Assembly: GCA_964019055.1 (NCBI GenBank) | Contig: OZ025212.1 | Span: 8,485,109-8,549,108, forward strand | Origin: Anthopleura xanthogrammica | Lineage: Eukaryota > Cnidaria > Anthozoa > Actiniaria > Actiniidae | DNA: 64,000 bases | Reading direction: 5' to 3' | In this document: one piece after another, positions 53,998 through 61,397 of the stretch | Layout of the letters: each line of letters starts with the position of its first letter | How positions within the stretch are numbered: position 1 is the stretch's first letter | Program-made: the position numbers and the translations under genes | Notes under the pieces: generated by a model | Seen by the model: only the letters and a program-made list of their open reading frames with translations | What the model was told of the DNA's origin: nothing | Databases searched by the model: none

Positions 53998-55020
53998 ATG
54001 GATAATGAGTACGATAAGCCTGCGTGGGAACGATTGAAGAAGGAGTTCCACTTACCAAGAAATCCAGACTTTAGGAATAGGGAGGGGACGGCTGGTGGTC
54101 TTGGGGAAATGTATGTATGGAATAAGGATAAGGGTCTCTATATCAAGCACCCTGGACATGTTTACCCTGGCTATCTTATTGGTTTTCAGAGTGAGACCAG
54201 GTATGCGTCAGTCTACTGGGTAAAGAGTTTAGAGAAGCAACCATGGAGGCCGTTCTTTGCTGCGAAGGGCGTGGGTATAAGTAACTTGGTTAGGATTGAT
54301 CATAGCATCGAAGCCTTCGTGTATTGCATTCTCGGGGCTCAAGTGAGAACATATTCTCCGATCTATGATGTGGAAATAAGTGGTGCTTCCTTGGAAACGC
54401 AGGAGGTTTTCTTAGAACTCCTAGAAAGCAGTATCATCCTAAACAGTGTTGCTAATTCGATCCAAAGATATCAGACTGCTGTTAATGATGCAAATGCGGT
54501 GTTGGATTATGCATTAGCTCCTGGTTGTTGGTTGATGCCAAGTAGGCTCATCATAAATGATACCCTCGTGGCGGGGTACAACAATGAGCTTAGGAGGACA
54601 TATCATTGGATGAAGTTTGGGGTGAATGACGTTAATAAGAAGACCGTGAGTGAGTATAAAGAGGAGGAAAAGAAGAAGCTGTATCAAACAACTGGTAAAA
54701 CTGGGGAGGACGTGACTAAGACTGGGGAGGACGTGACTAAGACTGGGGAGGATGTGACTAAAACTGGGAAGGATGTGACTAAGACTGGGGAGGATGTGAC
54801 TAAGACTGGGGAGGATGTGACTAAAACTGGGGAGGACGTGACTAAGACTGGGAAGGACGTGACTAAGACTGGGGAGGACGTGACTAAGACTGGGAAAACC
54901 AATAACACTGTTAAGAGTCCTACGGGGAATCTTAACCCTACTGGTGATAGTTCGCATGACGTGAACTTAGCGGTGATTGCCGTGGTAGCAGTTGGGGTGG
55001 GTTGGATGTTGTTTAGGTAG
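53998..55020 (+). CDS. Polinton protein with heptapeptide repeats and C-terminal anchor
   Basis: 340 residues from ATG 53998. The globular part has GGLGEMYVWNKDKGLYIKHP, IDHSIEAFVYCILGAQV and a QRYQTAVNDANAVLDYALAP helix. After EEKKKLYQTT come nine tandem TG(E/K)DVTK heptads (54700-54888, perfect 21-bp period), then a C-terminal hydrophobic segment AVIAVVAVGVGWMLF. This is the architecture of a stalked, membrane-anchored or fibre-like surface protein, which is inference. The stop is 9 bp before the stop of the convergent gene. Confidence 0.6.
   Translation: MDNEYDKPAWERLKKEFHLPRNPDFRNREGTAGGLGEMYVWNKDKGLYIKHPGHVYPGYLIGFQSETRYASVYWVKSLEKQPWRPFFAAKGVGISNLVRIDHSIEAFVYCILGAQVRTYSPIYDVEISGASLETQEVFLELLESSIILNSVANSIQRYQTAVNDANAVLDYALAPGCWLMPSRLIINDTLVAGYNNELRRTYHWMKFGVNDVNKKTVSEYKEEEKKKLYQTTGKTGEDVTKTGEDVTKTGEDVTKTGKDVTKTGEDVTKTGEDVTKTGEDVTKTGKDVTKTGEDVTKTGKTNNTVKSPTGNLNPTGDSSHDVNLAVIAVVAVGVGWMLFR
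54700..54888 (+). repeat. Nine 21-bp tandem repeats coding TG(E/K)DVTK
   Basis: The unit actggggaggacgtgactaa(g) recurs nine times without frame loss. Variation is confined to E/K at the third residue and to silent c/t and a/g changes, which indicates recent expansion. The reverse strand is open in two frames only because of this repeat. Confidence 0.92.
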
Positions 55021-55029
55021 AGATGTAGT

Positions 55030-55833
55030 TTATTGAGAAGGCATGGGGTATACCTCATCTATCTCTGAATCTGACTCCTCTTCTTCCTCTATTTCTGGAT
55101 CTGGCTTTAGTAGTCTCTCATGCTCCTTAGGATGCTTGGTGGTTGCTTCCCATACTCTAATGACTAAGCTTACTTTACCTGAAGATCCTACGTATATGTT
55201 ACTGATGTGTAGCGCAACGTTTGCATCTATTTTTTTACCAATGAGTTCTTCTGGGTCTATCCTTTTCCCGGATACGTCGTAAAATCTTCCTCCTAGCTTA
55301 CCCGTAGCCCTGTTTGTTGGTATTTTTGGGTATAACGTGGGTCCCTTACCCTTTACTTTCTCTAAGGTAACACTCCCATCTTCTCCTGTTACCGGCTCTC
55401 GTTTCCAATATAAGGGGCTTAGTCCACCCTTACCCTTTCTTAGGTCCGACGTAGTTGTTTCTACTACTCCGAGTTCTTTCTTATGATATACTACGGCTTC
55501 GATGCACATGTCTACCACCTTATTAAAGGAGCTTATCCACCTTTCCTGATCCTTGGTTGGTCCTTCCCTGTTCCACATGCATAATGGTAAACTATAGTCC
55601 TTCCTTGATGATCCTTCGAATAAGCTTTCTGAAGGACCGAATGAGAATACCCACCCGGATGGTACTATTAGCTTTCCTTCTGTTTTACCGTCATCATCAT
55701 ATGTTGTGTTTATCTCGATCAACATGTACTTTATCTTCTTTCCTACCACTTCTTTTTGTATTGGTTTAGAGAATCGTAGTTCCCTTGCATCATAGTCTAT
55801 CATACTTGTTAGCTTTGGTTCTCTTAGTGACAT
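55030..55833 (-). CDS. Putative ssDNA-binding protein (NCLDV-type family)
   Basis: 267 residues. Features: SGWVFSFGPSESLFEG, YSLPLCMWNREGPTKDQERW, VDMCIEAVVYHKKELG, LSPLYWKRE, GPTLYPKIPTNR, GGRFYDVSGKRIDPEELIGK and DANVALHISNIYVGSSGKVS, then an acidic tail (EIEEEEESDSEIDE). The order 'LYPK..., (D/N)-P-x-x-L-I-G-K, A-x-I-S-x-I-(F/Y)-(I/V)-G' followed by an acidic C-terminus is, from memory, that of the putative ssDNA-binding proteins of large DNA viruses and some Polinton-like viruses. It would bind displaced strands during protein-primed replication. Its start is preceded (56 bp) by the inverted-repeat motif also found before PolB, which supports a replication role. Confidence 0.45.
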   Translation of the reverse strand: MSLREPKLTSMIDYDARELRFSKPIQKEVVGKKIKYMLIEINTTYDDDGKTEGKLIVPSGWVFSFGPSESLFEGSSRKDYSLPLCMWNREGPTKDQERWISSFNKVVDMCIEAVVYHKKELGVVETTTSDLRKGKGGLSPLYWKREPVTGEDGSVTLEKVKGKGPTLYPKIPTNRATGKLGGRFYDVSGKRIDPEELIGKKIDANVALHISNIYVGSSGKVSLVIRVWEATTKHPKEHERLLKPDPEIEEEEESDSEIDEVYPMPSQ

Positions 55834-55889
55834 CTTTCTTTGTTCTCTTTAATATGTGGCTAGATATTTTTAAGCCTGTTTTTTGTATT

Positions 55890-55918
55890 AGATGTCAAAG
55901 TAAGGATCTTTGATATCT
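55890..55918 (-). promoter_or_regulatory. Inverted-repeat motif upstream of the putative SSB gene
   Basis: AGATGTCAAAG, a short spacer, then CTTTGATATCT. It lies 56 bp before the minus-strand ATG at 55833 and belongs to a 40-bp repeat (55890-55929) that recurs at 56271-56310 with one mismatch. On the gene strand, a ttaaaaatatc follows. Confidence 0.6.
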
Positions 55919-55926
55919 CACATTAC

Positions 55927-56217
55927 TTAGCCTCCAAGTAACTCCCCTTCTCTCACCCCTCTTGAGATCCTCAATTTCCTTGCCTCCTCAATGGGACCTA
56001 CCCGCCTCCTTATCGCTTGCCTCTCGATTGGTGATAATTCCGCACAGCATGATCTGAACGCTTCATACATTGGTGATCGTTTAAACATTGCTTCCATACT
56101 CTCAACCTGTGCTGTCGATAATCCGATCAACAACGGCTTGATCTCCTCTACTAGTGGTGTGTGTATCATGGCCATTAGGAATTGGCGTGCGTCTGTTTCT
56201 TTTTTTCTTTCGCTCAT
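55927..56217 (-). CDS. Small Polinton protein of unknown function
   Basis: 96 residues, predicted helical, no membrane segment: ARQFLMAMIHTPLVEEIKPL, a QVESMEAMFKRSPMYEAFR helix and a basic stretch RQAIRRRVGPIEEARKLR. The length and basic helices suggest a small nucleic-acid- or protein-binding factor; no family recognised. It lies between two other minus-strand genes, with its own copy of the inverted-repeat motif 53 bp upstream. Confidence 0.6.
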   Translation of the reverse strand: MSERKKETDARQFLMAMIHTPLVEEIKPLLIGLSTAQVESMEAMFKRSPMYEAFRSCCAELSPIERQAIRRRVGPIEEARKLRISRGVREGELLGG

Positions 56218-56270
56218 GATATGATTCCTTTATGGTATGCTTATACATTTCTTAAACACTTTTAATGGAT

Positions 56271-56299
56271 AGATGTCAAAGTAATGATCTTTGATATCT
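56271..56299 (-). promoter_or_regulatory. Inverted-repeat motif upstream of the 96-residue gene
   Basis: AGATGTCAAAG, spacer, CTTTGATATCT, 53 bp before the ATG at 56217, part of the repeated 40-bp block 56271-56310. The outer edge covers the stop codon of the next upstream gene, as in the other copy. On the gene strand, a tttaagaaatgtataag segment follows. Confidence 0.6.
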
Positions 56300-56303
56300 C
56301 ACA

Positions 56304-56822
56304 TTACTTAACCTTCAATATTACGCACCCTTCAGGTAACTCCTCTTCTTTGAAGAAAGCGAACTCATAACGTTGATCATCGATCTTTGATTTCCCGGTT
56401 TTCGCATAACCTCCTCCCTTACAACACGCATCTATGAGACCTGTGTTTATTCCCAAGCGCTTACCTGTTGCGTACATGCTGTGAAAGTAGGCCTTTTCTT
56501 TGGTAAGTATGTTCGTGGCTACCACACATTTCCTATTCTCCCAGGTGTTCATTAGGAAGGAATAGTCCTTTTCCTTGGGTGGTAGGGCTTGAGGATGATT
56601 TCGTGGGAGTGGTGTGGGCGTGGGTTCTTCTTTTGGAGGGGTTTTGGTTACTCGGGGTAATGTGGGGGGAGGGGTTACGGATTCGAGGCACGCTTTTATG
56701 ATCTGTTTAAGCATCTTATCAGTCATGTAGATCTCTTTTCCACCTTGGGGTGTAGTGCTTCGTTTCTCCTTCTTTCCCATCTTGTCTTGTCTCTGACGAC
56801 TTCCTTTGTCTTTCTTTCCCAT
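56304..56822 (-). CDS. Basic protein with a possible NUMOD1-like DNA-binding domain
   Basis: 172 residues. The N-terminus is very basic (MGKKDKGSRQRQDKMGKKEK), followed by a helix and a Pro-rich linker (TPPPTLPRVTKTPPKEEP). The C-terminal 65 residues (CVVATNILTKEKAYFHSMYA, GKRLGINTGLIDACCKGGG, DQRYEFAFFK) show the 'strand, helix-turn-helix, CxG-turn, K-S-K, (Y/R)xF strand' order of NUMOD1-like domains that accompany homing endonucleases and occur alone in viral DNA-binding proteins. A regulatory or replication role near the right end is plausible. The upstream region has an AT-rich tttaagaatatctatatata but no inverted repeat. Confidence 0.5.
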   Translation of the reverse strand: MGKKDKGSRQRQDKMGKKEKRSTTPQGGKEIYMTDKMLKQIIKACLESVTPPPTLPRVTKTPPKEEPTPTPLPRNHPQALPPKEKDYSFLMNTWENRKCVVATNILTKEKAYFHSMYATGKRLGINTGLIDACCKGGGYAKTGKSKIDDQRYEFAFFKEEELPEGCVILKVK

Positions 56823-56875
56823 GTTGTCTTTATTATATATATAGATATTCTTAAATCATCTTATTTACTTTTTTC

Positions 56876-57210
56876 TCTCAATCTTTTCACTTCCTTCTTT
56901 TTCACCACCCTCAACCACCACCACCCCACCCCAACCTTGCTCACCCCCACCCCAATCTTGTCCAACCCCCTGCTCACTTCTTGCTCACGTTTAGTCCAGG
57001 TTTGGGGCAGGGGTGTTGTTCCGTGGAGGATCACTGAAGGTGGGGGTGATGTTTGATGATCAGGGCGGGGTAAGGCTGGGGAGCTTTTGAGCGATTTTGG
57101 GGGGGTTTACTGTATTTTGCGGTGATGTAGAGGGGATGTAAAGGGGGTTTGCGCAACTGTAAAGACATGTATATAATGTAGAGGCCCAGAATCGGCACTT
57201 ATTACCTACT
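56876..57210 (-). repeat. Polinton right terminal inverted repeat
   Basis: Mirror of 40931-41255, with a short insertion (about 15 bp, gttgagggtggtgaaa-like) near the inner edge. It ends ...ggcacttattacctact, followed by satellite B. Confidence 0.93.
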
Positions 57211-60200
57211 CTTCCCCTAGTTTTGGTGCTCGCGCATGCGCGGCTTCAAAAATAGGCACTTTACGATTTTGGAATTTGCCAATTTTGATCACGGAAATGG
57301 ATTGCTGGCACGATTCTACCCATACATGGTCACTTTTATCTTGTGAAAATTCGGCAGTCTTTCCCTAGTTTTGGTAACCGCGCATGCGCGGCTTCAAAAA
57401 TAGGCACTTTGCGATTTTGGAATTTGCCAATTTTGATCACGGAAATGGATTGCTGCCGCGATTCTACCCATACATGGTCACGTTTATCTGGTGAAAATTC
57501 GGCAGTCTTCCCCTAGTTTTGGTGCTCGCGCATGCGCGGCTTCAAAAATAGGCACTTTACGATTTTGGAATTTGCCAATTTTGATCACGGAAATGGATTG
57601 CTGCCGCGATTCTACCCATACATGGTCACGTTTATCTGGTGAAAATACGGCAGTCTTTCCCTAGTTTTAATGCCCGCACCTCCGCGGCTTTAAAGATAGG
57701 CACTTTACGATTTTGGAATTTGCCAATTTTGATCAAGGAAATGGAATGGGGGCACGATTCTACCCATACATGGTCACGTTTATCTTGTGAAAAATTCGGC
57801 AGTCTTCCCCTAGTTTTGGTACCCGCGCATGCGTGGCTTCAAAGATAGGCAGTTTATGATTTTGGAATTTGCCAATTTTGATCGCGGAAATGGATTGCTG
57901 GCACGATTCTACCCATACATGGTCACTTTTATCTTGTGAGAATTCGGCAGTCTTCCCCTAGTTTTGGTGCCTGCGCTTTCGCGGCTTCAAAGATAGGTAC
58001 TTTACGATTTTGGAATTTGCCAATTTTGATCACGGAAATGGACTGCTGGCACGATTCTACCCATACGTGGTCACGTTTATCTTGTGAAAATTCGGCCCTC
58101 TTCCCCTAGTTTTGGTGCCCGCGCATGCGCGGCTTCAAAGATAGGCACTTTACGATTTTGGAATTTGCCAATTTTGATCACGGAAATGGATTGCTGGCAC
58201 GATTCTACCCATACATGGTCACTTTTATCTTGTGAAAATTCGGCAGTCTTCCCCTAGTTTTGGTAACCGCGCATGCGCGGCTTCAAAAATAGGCACTTTA
58301 CGATTTTGGAATTTGCCAATTTTGATCACGGAAATCGATTGCTGGCACAATTCTACCCATACATGGTCACGTTTATCTAGTGAAAATTCGGCAGTCTTCC
58401 CCTAGTTTTGGTGCCCGCGCATGCACGGCTTAAACGATAGGCACTTTACGATTTTGGAATTTGCCAATCTTGATCACGGAAATGGAATGGGGGCACGATT
58501 CTACCCATACATGGTCACTTTTATCTTGTGAAAATTTGGCAGTCTTCCCCTAGTTTTGGTATGCGCGCATGCGCTGCCTCCAAAAATAGGCATTTTACGA
58601 TTTTGGAATTTGCCAATTTTGATCACGGAAATGGATTGCTGCCGCGATTCTACCCATACATGGTCACGTTTATCTGGTGAAAATTCGGCAGTCTTCCCCT
58701 AGTTTTGGTGCTCGCGCATGCGCGGCTTCAAAGATAGGCACTTTACGATTTTGGAATTTGCCAATTTTGATCACGGAAATGGAATGGGGGCACGATTCTA
58801 CCCATACATGGACACGTTTATATAGTGAAAATTCGGCAGTCTTCCCCTAGTTTTGGTACCCGCGCATGCGTGGCTTCAAAGATAGGCACTTTACGATTTT
58901 GGAATTGGCCAATTTTGATCACGGAAATGGATTGGTGCCGCGATTCTACCCATACATGGTCACGTTTATCTGGTGAAAATACGGCAGTCTTTCCCTAGTT
59001 TTAATGCCCGCACGTCCGCGGCTTTAAAGATAGGCACTTTACGATTTTGGAATTTGCCAATTTTGATCACGGAAATGGAATGGGGGCACGATTCTACCCA
59101 TACATGGTCACGTTTATCTTGTGAAAATTTGGCAGTCTTCCCCTAGTTTTGGTATGCGCGCATGCGCTGCCTCCAAAAATAGGCATTTTACGATTTTGGA
59201 ATTTGCCAATTTTGATCACGGAAATGGATTGCTGCCGCGATTCTACCCATATATGGTCAAGTTTATCTGGTGAAAATACGGCAGTCTTTCCCTAGTTTTA
59301 ATGCCCGCACATCCGCGGATTTAAAGATAGGCACTTTACGGTTTTGGAATTTGCCAATTTTGATCACGGAAATGGATTGGTGCCGCGATTCTACCCATAC
59401 ATGGTCACGTTTATCTGGTGAAAATACGGCAGTCTTTCCCTAGTTTTAATGCCCGCACATCCGCGGCTTTAAAGATAGGCACTTTACGATTTTGGAATTT
59501 GCCAATTTTGATCACGGAAATGGATTGCTGCCGCGATTCTACCCATACATGGTCAAGTTTATCTGGTGAAAATACGGCAGTCTTTCCCTAGTTTTAATGC
59601 CCGCACATCCGCGGATTTAAAGATAGGCACTTTACGATTTTGGAATTTGCCAATCTTGATCACGGAAATGGAATGGGGGCACGATTCTACCCATACATGG
59701 TCACTTTTATCTTGTGAAAATTCGGCAGTCTTCCCCTAGTTTTGGTATCCGCGCATGCGCGGCTTCAAAAATAGGAACTTTACGATTTTGGAATTTGCCA
59801 ATTTTCATCACGGAAATGGAATGGGGGCACGATTCTACCCATACATGGTCACGTTTATCTTGTGAAAATTCGGCAGTCTTCCCCTAGTTTTGGTACCCGC
59901 GCATGCGTGGCTTCAAAGATAGGCACTTTACGATTTTGGAATTTGCCAATTTTGATCACGGAAATCGATTGCTGGCACAATTCTACCCATTCATGGTCAC
60001 GTTTATCTAGTGAAAATTCGGCAGTCTTCCCCTAGTTTTGGTGCCCGCGCATGCGCGGCTTCATAGATAGGAACTTTACGATTTTGGAATTTGCCAATTT
60101 TGATCACGGAAATGGATTGCTGCCGTGAATCTACCCATACATGGTCACGTTTATCTGGTGAGAATTCGGCAGTCTTCCCCTTGTTTTAATGCCCGCGCAT

Positions 60201-61397
60201 GCGCGGCTTTAAAGATAGGCACTTTACGATTTTGGAATTTGCCAATTTTCATCACGGAAATCGATTGCTGGCACGATTCTACCCATACATGGTCACTTTT
60301 ATCTTGTGAGAATTTGGCAGTCTTCCCCTAGTTTTGGTGCCCGCGCCTTCGCGGCTTCAAAGATAGGCACTTTACGATTTTGGAATTTGCCAATTTTGAT
60401 CACGGAAATGGATTGCTGCCGCGATTCTACCCATACATGGTCAAGTTTATCTGGTGAAAATACGGCAGTCTTTCCCTAGTTTTAATGCCCGCACATCCGC
60501 GGATTTAAAGATAGGCACTTTACGATTTTGGAATTTGCCAATCTTGATCACGGAAATGGAATGGGGGCACGATTCTACCCATACATGGTCACTTTTATCT
60601 TGTGAAAATTCGGCAGTCTTCCCCTAGTTTTGGTATCCGCGCATGCGCGGCTTCAAAAATAGAAACTTTACGATTTTGGAATTTGCCAATTTTCATCACG
60701 GAAATGGAATGGGGGCACGATTCTACCCATACATGGTCACGTTTATCTTGTGAAAATTCGGCAGTCTTCCCCTAGTTTTGGTACCCGCGCATGCGTGGCT
60801 TCAAAGATAGGCACTTTACGATTTTGGAATTTGCCAATTTTGATCACGGAAATCGATTGCTGGCACAATTCTACCCATACATGGTCACGTTTATCTAGTG
60901 AAAATTCGGCAGTCTTCCCCTAGTTTTGGTGCCCGCGCATGCGCGGCTTCATAGATAGGAACTTTACGATTTTGGAATTTGCCAATTTTGATCACGGAAA
61001 TGGATTGCTGCCGTGAATCTACCCATACATGGTCACGTTTATCTGGTGAGAATTCGGCAGTCTTCCCCTTGTTTTAATGCCCGCGCATGCGCGGCTTTAA
61101 AGATAGGCACTTTACGATTTTGGAATTTGCCAATTTTCATCACGGAAATCGATTGCTGGCACGATTCTACCCATACATGGTCACTTTTATCTTGTGAGAA
61201 TTTGGCAGTCTTCCCCTAGTTTTGGTGCCCGCGCCTTCGCGGCTTCAAAGATAGGTACTTAACGATTTTGGAATTTGCCAATTTTGATCACGGAAATGGA
61301 TTGCTGGCACGATTCTACCCATACGTGGTCACGTTTATCTTGTGAAAATTCGGCGGTCTTCCCCTAGTTTTGGAGCCCGCGCATGCGTGGCTTGCAA
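57211..61397 (+). repeat. Satellite B, plus orientation, with higher-order repeat
   Basis: About 28 copies of the 148-bp unit. Variant monomers (catccgcggatttaaag, tatgcgcgcatgcgctgcc, aaatggaatgggggcacga) recur in order. The blocks 59473-60360 and 60361-61248 are nearly identical, an 888-bp unit of six monomers. Confidence 0.93.

Larger units (their letters stand above)
40931..57210. mobile_element. Polinton/Maverick (adintovirus-like) element, near complete
   Basis: A 16,280-bp self-synthesising transposon inserted in satellite B. Both ends start AGTAGGTAATAAGTGCCGAT on their own strand. The flanks share cttcc (40926-40930 and 57211-57215); if the terminal T is counted as flank, the duplication is the 6-bp tcttcc usual for the family, so 5 or 6 bp cannot be decided. 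Gene order: polymerase (+), integrase (-), capsid, ATPase, duplicated small gene and nine further genes (+), then three genes (-). All but one gene have intact frames. I see no adenain-type protease and no recognisable terminal protein. Such elements are considered integrated virus-like genomes. Confidence 0.92.

Noticed and set aside
54514..55058. Minus-strand frames opposite the heptad repeat gene
   Set aside because: Open only because of the 21-bp repeat; their content is the antisense of the repeat and the + strand gene is better supported.
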